Shown: positions 1-7,096, numbered from the stretch's first letter. The stretch is 64,000 bases of DNA from Chitinophaga sp. Cy-1792 (GCF_011752935.1 NZ_VWWO01000002.1:2046001-2110000); one strand, 5' to 3'. A program made the numbers and translations. The notes: generated from the letters alone by a model not told the origin.

Positions 1-519
1 ATCTTCCTGGAGATGACCACCCCAGGAGATAGCGCGTGCAGCAATCATTCTACGCAGCAGGTCATTTCCCTGCAGCTGCTCATAGGCGGTACCACTTGCC
101 GGGAGCGCCCTGGTGGCATTCACAATTTCCTTATTCAGTTTAGCCAGCGGAAGGAATTCTTTTGCAGGCGCTCCTATAGAAAAAAGTGTCAGGTCTTTTT
201 TGCCCATGGTGCTGTAAACTTTCCGGATCAGTTCATCCGGTTCGCTGGTACGGCCCGATGGCAGGGGATTCGTCAACGCTGGCAGTGGCAGGCGCTGATA
301 GGGCAACTGGCATACAAAATAGCCCGACTGTGGCCTTGATTCAATCAGCGACTGTGCTTCCAGTTCCCAGAAAACTCTTTTTGCCGTATTCATGCTGATG
401 TTATGCTCCTTGCATAACATTCTCACAGAAGGCAGGCGATCACCCGCCTTTAATACTTTGTCTTTAATAAGCCGTGCAATCTTGCCCGATATGTCTATAT
501 AGAGAAAGTCTGTTTTCAT
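1..519 (-). CDS. MocR/PdxR-type regulator (GntR wHTH + aminotransferase-like domain), 5' part only
   Basis: The reading frame stays open from an ATG at 517-519 to the window edge (173 codons), so only the N-terminus is present. Residues 1-70 form a GntR-type winged helix (KIARLIKDKVLKAGDRLPS, then a helix around NISMNTAKRVF, and a wing ending SRPQSGYFV). After a short linker the sequence resembles the start of a fold-type I aminotransferase (LFSIGAPAKEFLPLAKLNKE, then an AYEQLQGNDLLR stretch). This layout is that of MocR regulators, which bind PLP and commonly bind direct repeats next to a divergent target gene. The neighbouring GNAT gene is divergent and two copies of a 12-bp repeat lie between them. 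The effector and the exact subgroup (PdxR, GabR or other) cannot be told from this fragment. Confidence 0.85.
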   Translation of the reverse strand, partial: MKTDFLYIDISGKIARLIKDKVLKAGDRLPSVRMLCKEHNISMNTAKRVFWELEAQSLIESRPQSGYFVCQLPYQRLPLPALTNPLPSGRTSEPDELIRKVYSTMGKKDLTLFSIGAPAKEFLPLAKLNKEIVNATRALPASGTAYEQLQGNDLLRRMIAARAISWGGHLQED

Positions 520-522
520 ACC

Positions 523-554
523 TAAAATTAACTGTATCCATCTATATATACAAA
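523..554 (-). promoter_or_regulatory. Candidate promoter of the MocR-type gene
   Basis: Read on the minus strand, TTTG (551-554), a 20-bp spacer and TAATTTTA (523-530) fit the Bacteroidota pattern TTTG-N19-21-TAnnTTTG with one mismatch. The -7 box ends only 3 nt before the ATG, so the mRNA may be leaderless. The first copy of the ACTGTATCCATC repeat lies inside the spacer. Confidence 0.5.
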
Positions 555-572
555 ACTGAGACTGTATCCATC
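531..572. promoter_or_regulatory. Two-copy direct-repeat operator between the MocR-type regulator and GNAT
   Basis: ACTGTATCCATC occurs at 531-542 and again, identically, at 561-572, 30 bp start to start. MocR proteins of known specificity (GabR, PdxR) bind direct repeats about three helical turns apart. Copy 1 lies between the regulator's own -33 and -7 boxes, and copy 2 lies where the GNAT gene's -33 box would be. This arrangement suggests self-repression plus control of GNAT. The repeats are seen; the binding is inferred. Confidence 0.6.
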
Positions 573-585
573 ACTGCCAGCGAAA

Positions 586-593
586 TAACTTTG
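586..593 (+). promoter_or_regulatory. -7 box of the GNAT gene
   Basis: TAACTTTG matches TAnnTTTG 18 nt before the ATG. No TTTG lies 19 bp upstream; the second operator repeat occupies that place, as expected for a regulator-dependent promoter. Confidence 0.45.
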
Positions 594-611
594 CTATATA
601 AATCATTAAAA

Positions 612-1046
612 ATGGAGAACGTAGTAATCAGAACAGGAAAAGAACATATGGACGTGGCAGCGGTGCATCATTTTCTAAGCGTGATATCGTATTGGGCCCG
701 CGGCATCTCGTATGAGCTGGTAGACCATTCCCTCAGTAACTCTTTTTGCGTGGGTGCGTTCCTGGATGGGCGGCAGATTGGTTTTGGAAGAGTCATTACA
801 GATTATGCGACATTTGGCTGGCTGGCAGATTTCTGGGTATCACCAGCATTTCAGGGTAAGGGTGTGGCCAAAAAAATGTTATCGGAAGTGCTGGAGCAAG
901 ACTGGGCGAAGCGTTTGAGAAGGACCATGCTGAATACAAGCGATGCGCATGGTCTTTATCGTCAGTTTGGATTTACGGCGCTTAAAAGTCCGGACAATAT
1001 CCTGGAGATATACCGGCCGGATATTCATTTACAGCTTCCGTTGTAA
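612..1046 (+). CDS. GNAT-family N-acetyltransferase
   Basis: 144 residues from the ATG at 612. The frame extends upstream, but that part would run through the promoter, so this start is preferred. The acetyl-CoA pocket is visible as QGKGVAKKML (the Q/RxxGxG/A loop of motif A), preceded by the beta strand LADFWVSPAF and followed by the C-terminal YRQFGF element usual in GNATs. It would transfer an acetyl group from acetyl-CoA to an amine; the substrate cannot be predicted. It faces the MocR-type regulator across a direct-repeat operator and is the likely regulated target. A bidirectional hairpin at 1074-1098 ends the gene. Confidence 0.88.
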   Translation: MENVVIRTGKEHMDVAAVHHFLSVISYWARGISYELVDHSLSNSFCVGAFLDGRQIGFGRVITDYATFGWLADFWVSPAFQGKGVAKKMLSEVLEQDWAKRLRRTMLNTSDAHGLYRQFGFTALKSPDNILEIYRPDIHLQLPL

Positions 1047-1073
1047 AATCATCCGGAACCTTGTTAAAAGCAG

Positions 1074-1100
1074 AAAAGCTTCCATGGTGGAAGCTTTTCT
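1074..1100. terminator. Bidirectional terminator between GNAT and tRNA-Arg copy 1
   Basis: AAAAGCTTCC (1074-1083) pairs perfectly with GGAAGCTTTT (1089-1098) around a 5-nt loop. Short T tracts occur on both strands, so it can end both converging transcripts. Confidence 0.75.
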
Positions 1101-1105
1101 TGTGG

Positions 1106-1179
1106 TGACCGCGTCAGGATTCAAACCTGAAACCTTCTGATCCGTAGTCAGATGCTCTATTCAATTGAGCTACGCAGCC
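1106..1179 (-). tRNA. tRNA-Arg (anticodon ACG), copy 1
   Basis: Read on the minus strand, 74 nt fold into a complete cloverleaf. The acceptor stem is GGCTGCG with CGCGGTC, the anticodon stem TCTGA/TCAGA encloses loop CTACGGA (anticodon ACG), and the T arm is TCAGG-TTTGAAT-CCTGA. CCA is not encoded. A34 would be deaminated to inosine to read CGU/CGC/CGA. It differs from copies 2-4 by one D-loop base (AATTGAA instead of AACTGAA). It starts 20 bp downstream of copy 2 with no promoter of its own in view, so the two are probably co-transcribed. Confidence 0.95.
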
Positions 1180-1199
1180 TTATTCTGCATTCTTATTGG

Positions 1200-1273
1200 T
1201 GACCGCGTTAGGATTCAAACCTAAAACCTTCTGATCCGTAGTCAGATGCTCTATTCAGTTGAGCTACGCAGCC
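1200..1273 (-). tRNA. tRNA-Arg (anticodon ACG), copy 2
   Basis: Same cloverleaf and ACG anticodon as the other copies. The T stem reads TTAGG/CCTAA instead of TCAGG/CCTGA. This is a compensated C-G to T-A change that keeps the helix intact, which argues that the copy is functional. It heads the copy 2-copy 1 transcription unit. Confidence 0.95.
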
Positions 1274-1292
1274 AATTCCCGTATTGGGACTA

Positions 1293-1323
1293 CAAAAGTA
1301 GTATTTTATTTTTATCTAACAAA
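1293..1323 (-). promoter_or_regulatory. Promoter of tRNA-Arg copies 2 and 1
   Basis: On the minus strand, TTTG (1320-1323), exactly 19 bp, then TACTTTTG (1293-1300). This is a full match to the Bacteroidota primary-sigma consensus, 19 nt upstream of the mature tRNA 5' end. Confidence 0.85.
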
Positions 1324-1381
1324 TTTATTTTCAACTTTTTATGAATTAAAAATATTTTGTAAGAATTAAAGAACTTGTAAA

Positions 1382-1410
1382 AAAATGCTGTCTATCAGAG
1401 ACAGCATTTT
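1382..1410 (-). terminator. Terminator of tRNA-Arg copy 3
   Basis: A perfect 12-bp stem (1382-1393 with 1399-1410, loop ATCAG). On the minus strand it continues into a T tract (complement of the A run ending at 1385). Confidence 0.85.
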
Positions 1411-1417
1411 GTTTTTG

Positions 1418-1491
1418 TGACCGCGTCAGGATTCAAACCTGAAACCTTCTGATCCGTAGTCAGATGCTCTATTCAGTTGAGCTACGCAGCC
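1418..1491 (-). tRNA. tRNA-Arg (anticodon ACG), copy 3
   Basis: A 74-nt cloverleaf identical to copy 4: acceptor GGCTGCG/CGCGGTC, anticodon loop CTACGGA, T stem TCAGG/CCTGA, no encoded CCA. It has its own consensus promoter at 1512-1542 and terminator at 1382-1410, so it is an independent unit. Confidence 0.96.
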
Positions 1492-1511
1492 ATTCCTCGT
1501 TGAAGGGGTTG

Positions 1512-1542
1512 CAAATGTATGATTAGTTTTTAATTTGACAAA
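1512..1542 (-). promoter_or_regulatory. Promoter of tRNA-Arg copy 3
   Basis: On the minus strand, TTTG (1539-1542), exactly 19 bp, then TACATTTG (1512-1519), a full consensus match. Confidence 0.85.
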
Positions 1543-1807
1543 TATTTTTCAAACATTTTTTCCAACTTGTACTATCGTCAACACCTATACGTTAAAATCA
1601 TTTTCTACCAAACACCGTACAGCATTGCATTTCAGCGGCAAAAACAAATACTTGGTATAGTGCGCAGACTTTTATAAATTTAGAAAAATATGTGCAGGTA
1701 TAGCAGCATAAAGTATCATAAAAAGCTTTTACTACTCCCCTGCTTCTGATATTCACGTTATTATTTACATTGGTTACAATCAATTTGTATCGCTTACAGA
1801 AACCCAT

Positions 1808-1909
1808 ATGACACCAGGAAAAAGAACTCAATCCTTAAAGCGGCTACTTGCTATTGAACTCATCATCGTTTTCGTTGCATTGCTTGCATACGTCCTGTTA
1901 TCGAAATAA
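1808..1909 (+). CDS. Candidate 33-residue single-pass membrane peptide
   Basis: An ATG at 1808 opens 33 codons ending in TAA at 1907-1909. The N-terminus is basic (MTPGKRTQSLKR). It is followed by a clean hydrophobic helix (residues 13-31, LLAIELIIVFVALLAYVLL) and a short SK tail, giving an N-in single-span protein. No Shine-Dalgarno sequence is visible, as usual here. A hairpin at 1990-2009 lies downstream. It sits alone between tRNA genes. No function can be assigned. The helix-like composition is the main reason to believe it, and a chance frame of this length remains possible. Confidence 0.4.
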   Translation: MTPGKRTQSLKRLLAIELIIVFVALLAYVLLSK

Positions 1910-1986
1910 GGATGGCATTAACCTTTTCATTCATCCAACCGGCGTCTTGCAGCGACGGCTGATAATCTTATGCATCTATGTAAAAA

Positions 1987-2012
1987 AGAAAAGCGCCCAA
2001 AGGCGCTTTATA
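1987..2012. terminator. Hairpin between the small ORF and tRNA-Arg copy 4
   Basis: AAAGCGCC (1990-1997) pairs with GGCGCTTT (2002-2009). The flanking T tract is stronger on the minus strand. Confidence 0.55.
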
Positions 2013-2023
2013 AATTTACGGGC

Positions 2024-2048
2024 ATAAAAAAAGCCGCTTTGCAGCGGC
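2024..2048 (-). terminator. Terminator of tRNA-Arg copy 4
   Basis: GCCGCT (2033-2038) pairs with AGCGGC (2043-2048), and on the minus strand a T7 tract follows. Confidence 0.75.
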
Positions 2049-2071
2049 CGTCTTATTTTTCATTTTTTCTG

Positions 2072-2145
2072 TGACCGCGTCAGGATTCAAACCTGAAACC
2101 TTCTGATCCGTAGTCAGATGCTCTATTCAGTTGAGCTACGCAGCC
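2072..2145 (-). tRNA. tRNA-Arg (anticodon ACG), copy 4
   Basis: A 74-nt cloverleaf identical to copy 3, with anticodon ACG. Its own promoter is at 2167-2197 and its terminator at 2024-2048. It is transcribed away from rlmH. Confidence 0.96.
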
Positions 2146-2166
2146 GTTCCATTTGTGATGGGATTG

Positions 2167-2197
2167 CAAAGGTAATAACTTTTTCCGTTCTACCAAA
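2167..2197 (-). promoter_or_regulatory. Promoter of tRNA-Arg copy 4
   Basis: On the minus strand, TTTG (2194-2197), exactly 19 bp, then TACCTTTG (2167-2174). Full consensus, with the same geometry as the copy 2 and copy 3 promoters. Confidence 0.85.
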
Positions 2198-2269
2198 TTC
2201 TTTGCTAAAAATTCCTGTAATTTTCTGATTTACACTTACTTTTACAATTATAACAAACAGTAATAACAA

Positions 2270-2743
2270 GTGAAGATTCAACTCTGGAGCATAGGAAAAG
2301 AGCATGATGCCTACATCAAAGACGGGATGGAAGTATTCCAGAAACGCCTGAAACATTATGTGGATTTCGAGGTAAAACTAATCCCGACCGTAAAACAGGC
2401 CGCCAGTCTTTCCGTTCCGGAACTCAAAAAACAGGAAGCTAAAATTATTCTGGACCTCTTACAACCAACAGATTTCCTGCTGGCACTGGATGAAAAGGGA
2501 AAGTCGATGACCACTGTGCAATTTGCGGATTTCCTGCAGCAACGCACCAATGCCGGCACCCGGCAGCTGATCATATTAATTGGCGGCGCTTTCGGGATAG
2601 ACCAGTCGGTACTGCAACGCGCACAACTGACCATGTCCCTCTCCCCGCTCACATTTCCACACCAACTGGTACGCCTGATCTTTACAGAACAACTTTATCG
2701 TGCATATACTGTTCTTAACAGAGAGAAATATCATCATCAATAA
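2270..2743 (+). CDS. rlmH: 23S rRNA (pseudouridine-1915-N3)-methyltransferase RlmH
   Basis: 157 residues, the usual RlmH length, starting at GTG 2270 (MKIQLWSIGK aligns with the family N-terminus). This SPOUT enzyme methylates pseudouridine 1915 in helix 69 of 23S rRNA using SAM, as a dimer. Visible family marks are LLALDEKGKSMTTVQFADFL in the middle, the SAM-knot strand LIILIGGAFGID and the C-terminal LTFPHQLVRLIFTEQLYRAY segment. It is divergent from tRNA-Arg copy 4 and 31 bp upstream of the rhomboid gene, with which it may be co-transcribed. Confidence 0.95.
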   Translation: MKIQLWSIGKEHDAYIKDGMEVFQKRLKHYVDFEVKLIPTVKQAASLSVPELKKQEAKIILDLLQPTDFLLALDEKGKSMTTVQFADFLQQRTNAGTRQLIILIGGAFGIDQSVLQRAQLTMSLSPLTFPHQLVRLIFTEQLYRAYTVLNREKYHHQ

Positions 2744-2774
2744 CTACATTTACATATTATAAGAACCCAGGACT

Positions 2775-3377
2775 ATGTCTACGACTTTAATATTAATCAT
2801 CATCACTTGTGTAATATCACTTACCTCTCTGAATAATGGCGGACAGTGGGACAAACTGGCCATGAAGCCATACAATGTAAGGCACAACAACGAATGGTAT
2901 CGCATGATTACCGGCGGCTTCGTACATGTGGATATGATGCACCTGTTCTTCAACATGCTTACCCTGTATTTCTTTGGAAGTTATGCAGACAGGCTGCTGA
3001 CAGGCATTACCGATACCCGGGCCACTTATCTTTTTTTCTATCTGATCGCGATAGTAGTAGGTAACATTCCGGACTACTTCAAGTATAAGGACTATAGTGG
3101 TTTTACTTCCTGTGGTGCTTCCGGTGCGGTTTCGGCTACCTTATTTACTTCTATATTGATTGCACCATGGCAGATGATCGGTGTATTTTTTATCCCGGTG
3201 CCAGGCATTCTCTTCGCGGTATTATATCTTGCCTATTCTTCGTATATGGCTAAACGTGGTGGAGACAATATCGGGCATGCGGCGCACTTATGGGGATCTA
3301 TCTTCGGTTTCATTGCACCGATATTCCTTGACCATTCCTTACTCCAGCATTTTATTGATGCCTTGCTGCGCAGATAA
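2775..3377 (+). CDS. Rhomboid-family intramembrane serine protease
   Basis: 200 residues, almost wholly membrane-embedded with about six hydrophobic segments, typical of a compact bacterial rhomboid. The catalytic pair is visible: GASG (residues 114-117, Ser116) and the histidine in the GHAAHLWGSIFG segment (His171). The HLFFNMLTLYFFG stretch (56-68) is the conserved TM2 region. It would cut transmembrane helices of client proteins within the inner membrane; clients cannot be predicted. It follows rlmH by 31 bp, and a strong terminator lies directly downstream. Confidence 0.93.
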   Translation: MSTTLILIIITCVISLTSLNNGGQWDKLAMKPYNVRHNNEWYRMITGGFVHVDMMHLFFNMLTLYFFGSYADRLLTGITDTRATYLFFYLIAIVVGNIPDYFKYKDYSGFTSCGASGAVSATLFTSILIAPWQMIGVFFIPVPGILFAVLYLAYSSYMAKRGGDNIGHAAHLWGSIFGFIAPIFLDHSLLQHFIDALLRR

Positions 3378-3392
3378 TACAAGCAGCTGTAT

Positions 3393-3436
3393 AAAAAAAT
3401 GTCTCTCCCTATTTTATAGAGAGAGACATTTTTTTT
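3393..3436. terminator. Bidirectional terminator between rhomboid gene and tilS
   Basis: AAAAAAATGTCTCTC pairs with GAGAGACATTTTTTT around a 13-nt loop, giving T tracts on both strands for the two converging genes. Confidence 0.9.
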
Positions 3437-3447
3437 ATACCTGCATT

Positions 3448-4788
3448 TTATTTTTGTAATTGTATGGAGATGATTTCCGAGGTAGAAGGCAACACCTTCG
3501 CCCTGTCATCAATGCGCATGCCTACGATCCATAATATGCGTTTCTGCGATTCCAGTACCCACACCTGTTCCTTTTGAGGAATGGAGAGTTTCTGGTCAAT
3601 AAAGAACCTGCTCAGTTTTTTCTTCTTGCGCATACCTAACGGATAGAAGTAATCTCCCTGTTTCCATTTACGAAGGATGAGCGGAAACACCACCTGGGAA
3701 GCATCCAGCCATGCAACATCTGCCGACTGCGGAATACTGCCGGCATGTTGCTTTTCTATGGTACGGAACTGTAATTGTCCGCCGCCAAAATGCACATGTG
3801 ATTGTTCTTCACTGATGGCCACCACCGGCGATTCATCTGCCTGCACAGGCGTGATCATCAGCCATGCACGGTTTCTGATGACGCGGTGGGTGCTGGTTTC
3901 TACGTATCTTCCTGATTCACTCTCCAGCAAATTTAAAACCTGCGGCAGTTGGTTGGAAGTACATCCAAACTCCCGGAATATTTCCCAGGCAATGGTTTGC
4001 AGTGGTACTGATTTCTGTAATTTCAATACGGGTATCAGCCAGTTTTCACCCTGTTGGGTGAGCAGACTTTTTTTATGCCGGCCTAACGCTTCCTGGTAAA
4101 GGATTTCAGCCTCCTTCATCTTTTCGATGCTCGCCGCCATATTTTTTACCGCAGCCGGCATGCTTTCCTGCATCATAGGAATAACATGATGGCGGAAGAA
4201 ATTACGTGTATACTTATCCGTTGCATTGGAGCTGTCTTCCACGAAAGTCAGCTGCCGGCGCGCAGCCCAGGCCAGCAAAGTATCTTTCTCCGCAAACAGC
4301 AGCGGACGGATAATCTTGTCGGTTTTAGGTAGTATACCGTGCAAACCTGCGATGCCGGTACCTTTCACAAAGTTCATCAGCGCCGTTTCAACGCTGTCCT
4401 GCAGATGATGTGCCGTTGCAATATAGGCGTAACCGTTAGTACTGCGGATTTCTTCCAGCCATTGATAGCGGAGTTCCCGGGCAGCGATCTGAATGGATAC
4501 TTTATTGGAAGTGGCATAGGCTTCCGTATCGAAGCGGGTTTCGTGGAAAGGCATTTCCAGTTTTTCGGCCAGGTTGCGTACAAAATTTTCGTCGCGTACA
4601 GATTCTTCTTCACGGAGCTGAAAATTGCAATGGGCAATACCTGCCAGCAGACCGGCCTCTTTGAAAAGACTGGCCATTACCATAGAATCGACACCGCCGC
4701 TTACCGCCAGCAGTATCTTCTGAGAAGGATCAAACAGGAAATGTTCCCTGATAAAATTGAGTAAATTATTAAGCAGTTGATGCGGCAT
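3448..4788 (-). CDS. tilS: tRNA(Ile)-lysidine synthetase TilS
   Basis: 446 residues. TilS joins lysine to C34 of tRNA-Ile(CAU), changing it to read AUA and to be charged with isoleucine; it is essential in most bacteria. The PP-loop ATPase motif SGGVDS is at residues 30-35, followed by GIAHCNFQLREEES and the AYIATAHHLQDSVETALMN region of the N-terminal domain. The C-terminal part carries the TilS substrate-binding domain with LRKWKQGDYFYPLGM and the basic MRKKKKLSRFFID patch. The start lies 15 bp downstream of a TPR gene on the same strand, so the two form an operon. Confidence 0.96.
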   Translation of the reverse strand: MPHQLLNNLLNFIREHFLFDPSQKILLAVSGGVDSMVMASLFKEAGLLAGIAHCNFQLREEESVRDENFVRNLAEKLEMPFHETRFDTEAYATSNKVSIQIAARELRYQWLEEIRSTNGYAYIATAHHLQDSVETALMNFVKGTGIAGLHGILPKTDKIIRPLLFAEKDTLLAWAARRQLTFVEDSSNATDKYTRNFFRHHVIPMMQESMPAAVKNMAASIEKMKEAEILYQEALGRHKKSLLTQQGENWLIPVLKLQKSVPLQTIAWEIFREFGCTSNQLPQVLNLLESESGRYVETSTHRVIRNRAWLMITPVQADESPVVAISEEQSHVHFGGGQLQFRTIEKQHAGSIPQSADVAWLDASQVVFPLILRKWKQGDYFYPLGMRKKKKLSRFFIDQKLSIPQKEQVWVLESQKRILWIVGMRIDDRAKVLPSTSEIISIQLQK

Positions 4789-4803
4789 TCTTAGATTGTT
4801 GCA

Positions 4804-5115
4804 TTAATAAACCAGGTCCTCGTAGGCAGCCTGTAATTCATTATAGGTATGTCTTTCGTTGGCAGCTTTGGCCATCTCCATCCCTTTCTCATAGGTTTTA
4901 ACAGCAGCGTCATTGTCGCCCGCCCGCTCCAGTAATTTACCAAGATGGTAATAGGAGCCGGTGTAACCTGGTTCATATGCCAGTAATTCCTCAAATAATT
5001 TCCTGGCGGATATATCATCTCCAAGTTTAATATATTCCAGGGCCAGCGCATGTTTCAGGAAACTGTCGTTTGGAGAGCTTTCCAGGAACTGCTTTAACTG
5101 TGCGATTCTGTCCAT
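4804..5115 (-). CDS. Small tetratricopeptide-repeat protein
   Basis: 103 residues made of about two and a half TPR helical hairpins: HALALEYIKLGDDISARKLF, then a YYHLGKLLERAGDNDAAVKT unit and a final AANERHTYNELQAAYEDL helix. There is no signal peptide, so it is probably cytoplasmic and acts in protein-protein contact. The partner is unknown. It lies 15 bp upstream of tilS on the same strand. A -7-like box ends 4 nt before the ATG, raising the possibility of a leaderless transcript. Confidence 0.85.
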   Translation of the reverse strand: MDRIAQLKQFLESSPNDSFLKHALALEYIKLGDDISARKLFEELLAYEPGYTGSYYHLGKLLERAGDNDAAVKTYEKGMEMAKAANERHTYNELQAAYEDLVY

Positions 5116-5119
5116 CCTG

Positions 5120-5150
5120 CAAATATGTTTATAAATTTCTGTAAATCAAC
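5120..5150 (-). promoter_or_regulatory. Candidate promoter of the TPR-tilS operon
   Basis: On the minus strand, GTTG (5147-5150), 19 bp, then CATATTTG (5120-5127): one mismatch in each box. The -7 box abuts the start codon of the TPR gene. Confidence 0.4.
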
Positions 5151-5239
5151 CAAAAAGCTAAATATATTATATTATACCCGGATATAATTACCTGATTAAA
5201 ATCATCCCTGGATGATGCGGTTAGCATATATTATTTAGA

Positions 5240-5247
5240 TATATTTG
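5240..5247 (+). promoter_or_regulatory. Candidate -7 box of etfBA
   Basis: TATATTTG matches TAnnTTTG 36 nt before the etfB start. No TTTG is seen 19 bp upstream, so the promoter is either weak or activator-dependent. Confidence 0.4.
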
Positions 5248-5283
5248 CTAATACCGCATTATTAAACAAAACAGTTTACGGCC

Positions 5284-6024
5284 ATGAAGATTTTAGTATG
5301 TATCAGTAAGACTCCGGACACGACTGCAAAAATAGCTTTCACGGACAATAACACGAAATTCAATGAAGCTGGTGTCCAGTTTATAATTAACCCATATGAT
5401 GAATGGTATGCCTTGGTGAGAGCGCTGGAGCTGAAAGAAACCATTGGTGCGGATGTACACCTGATTACTGTAGGCGGTGCAGACTGCGATCCTATTATTC
5501 GCAAGGCGCTGGCATTGGGAGGAGATCATGCCTACAGGATCAATGCGAACAGCGGAGATAGTTTTTATATTGCCTCACAGATAGCAGCACATGCAAAAGC
5601 CAACCAGTATGATATCGTATTTACCGGTAAAGAAACCATTGATTTCAATGGTTCCGGCATTGGTGGTATGGTAGCGGAACTGCTGGAATTGCCTTATGTA
5701 TCTATAGCAGCAAAATTTGACCTGGATGGCAATAAAGCCACCATCGCCAGAGAGATTGAAGGTGGTGAAGAAGTATGTGAAGTAGAACTGCCGGTAGTAG
5801 TATCCTGTCAGAAAGGTATGGCAGAAGCGCGTATCCCTAATATGCGTGGTATCATGGCAGCTAAAACCAAACCATTGACAGTAACCGAACCGGTGGATGC
5901 ACCAACCCTGACAAGTGTTGTCAGCTTTGAACTGCCTCCTGCCAAAAGCGGCGTAAAACTGATCAGTCCTGACAATGTAGAGGAGCTGGTTACTTTACTG
6001 CACGAAGAAGCAAAAGTGATCTAA
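5284..6024 (+). CDS. etfB: Electron transfer flavoprotein, beta subunit
   Basis: 246 residues. It starts MKILVCISKTPDTTAKIAF, the usual EtfB N-terminus. The segment QYDIVFTGKETIDFNGSGIG carries the AMP-binding region, and the late strand VSCQKGMAEARIPNMRGIMAAK includes the signature that contacts dehydrogenases. With EtfA it makes the soluble FAD/AMP heterodimer that takes electrons from acyl-CoA and other flavin dehydrogenases. etfA follows after 40 bp. No ETF-quinone oxidoreductase or dehydrogenase gene is in the window, so the partners lie elsewhere. Confidence 0.96.
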   Translation: MKILVCISKTPDTTAKIAFTDNNTKFNEAGVQFIINPYDEWYALVRALELKETIGADVHLITVGGADCDPIIRKALALGGDHAYRINANSGDSFYIASQIAAHAKANQYDIVFTGKETIDFNGSGIGGMVAELLELPYVSIAAKFDLDGNKATIAREIEGGEEVCEVELPVVVSCQKGMAEARIPNMRGIMAAKTKPLTVTEPVDAPTLTSVVSFELPPAKSGVKLISPDNVEELVTLLHEEAKVI

Positions 6025-6064
6025 TCACACCGGTACACCATTTCACCACTTCAAATTTAGACAC

Positions 6065-7039
6065 ATGTCAGTATTAATATTCGCCGATCAGGCAGAAGGA
6101 AAAATAAAAAAAGCAGCATTTGAAGCCATATCCTATGGCGCAAAAGTAGCTGCACAATTAGGTACCACAGCAACTGCACTTGTGCTGGGCGCAGCTGATG
6201 CTGCTGAACTGGCTGCCCTGGGTAACTATGGCGCCACCAAAGTATTACATGCCGCCGATGCCCGCCTGCATGAAGTAGAAAGCACTGTGTATACTAAAAT
6301 AGTAGCAGAAGCAGCAGAAAAAGAGAATGCCATTGTTATCATCTTCCCACATAATTTCGATGGCAAGGCGATCGCACCACGCGTATCAGCAAGGCTGAAA
6401 GCAGGCCTGGTGGCTGGCGCTATCTCCTACCCTGATACCAGCAATGGCTTTGTGGTAAAGAAAAGCGTGTTTTCCGGAAAAGCTTTTGCGAATGTAAACA
6501 TCACTTCAGACAAGAAAATCATCTCCATTATACCTAATACATTCCCGGTAAATACCGGTACTGCAACTGCCAGCGTAGAAGCATTTGCTCCCGCTATCAA
6601 TGATGCAGACTTTAAGGTAAAAGTGGTGAAGAAAAATACCCTGAGCGGAGAAATTCCGTTGACAGAGGCAGAAATCATCGTATCTGGTGGCCGTGGTCTG
6701 AAAGGACCGGAAAACTGGGGTATCGTGGAAGATCTGGCGCATGCACTCGGTGCAGCAACGGCCAGCTCCCGCCCGGTGGCAGATGCCGGCTGGCGTCCAC
6801 ACCACGAACACGTAGGACAAACAGGCCTGACCGTACGTCCTAACCTCTATATTGCCATCGGTATTTCCGGCGCTATCCAGCACCTGGCCGGGGTAAACGG
6901 CAGTAAGGTCATTGTCGTAATCAACAAAGATCCGGAGGCACCATTCTTCAAGGCAGCCGACTACGGCATTGTAGGCGATGCCTTTGAAATAGTACCCAAA
7001 CTGACTGCCGCTGTTAAAAAATACAAAGGCATCAGCTGA
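6065..7039 (+). CDS. etfA: Electron transfer flavoprotein, alpha subunit
   Basis: 324 residues. The C-terminal FAD-binding domain is plain: SGGRGLKGPENWGIVEDLA, then SSRPVADAGWRP, VGQTGLTVRPNLYIAIGISG and IVVINKDPEAPFFKAADYGIVGD, all close to the EtfA consensus. It holds the redox FAD of the EtfAB heterodimer and passes electrons toward the quinone pool. It is co-transcribed with etfB (40-bp gap). A 13-bp hairpin at 7056-7096 closes the unit. Confidence 0.96.
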   Translation: MSVLIFADQAEGKIKKAAFEAISYGAKVAAQLGTTATALVLGAADAAELAALGNYGATKVLHAADARLHEVESTVYTKIVAEAAEKENAIVIIFPHNFDGKAIAPRVSARLKAGLVAGAISYPDTSNGFVVKKSVFSGKAFANVNITSDKKIISIIPNTFPVNTGTATASVEAFAPAINDADFKVKVVKKNTLSGEIPLTEAEIIVSGGRGLKGPENWGIVEDLAHALGAATASSRPVADAGWRPHHEHVGQTGLTVRPNLYIAIGISGAIQHLAGVNGSKVIVVINKDPEAPFFKAADYGIVGDAFEIVPKLTAAVKKYKGIS

Positions 7040-7055
7040 TAATATCCAGGAATTA

Positions 7056-7096
7056 CAGGGAGATGATGACCGCAAGGCGTATGCATCATCTCCCTG
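7056..7096 (+). terminator. Long hairpin after etfA
   Basis: CAGGGAGATGATG (7056-7068) pairs perfectly with CATCATCTCCCTG (7084-7096). No long T tract follows, so it may act as an RNA-end stabiliser as much as a terminator. Confidence 0.6.

Larger units (their letters stand above)
1492..2071. other. Intergenic stretch between tRNA-Arg copies 3 and 4
   Basis: 580 bp holding the copy 3 promoter, one candidate 33-residue membrane peptide gene (1808-1909) and two hairpins near 1990-2048. The rest is AT-rich with no recognisable gene. Confidence 0.7.

Noticed and set aside
1598..1831. 77-codon minus-strand frame between tRNA-Arg copies 3 and 4
   Set aside because: Cys-rich random-looking sequence with no promoter; it is antisense to the small membrane-peptide candidate.
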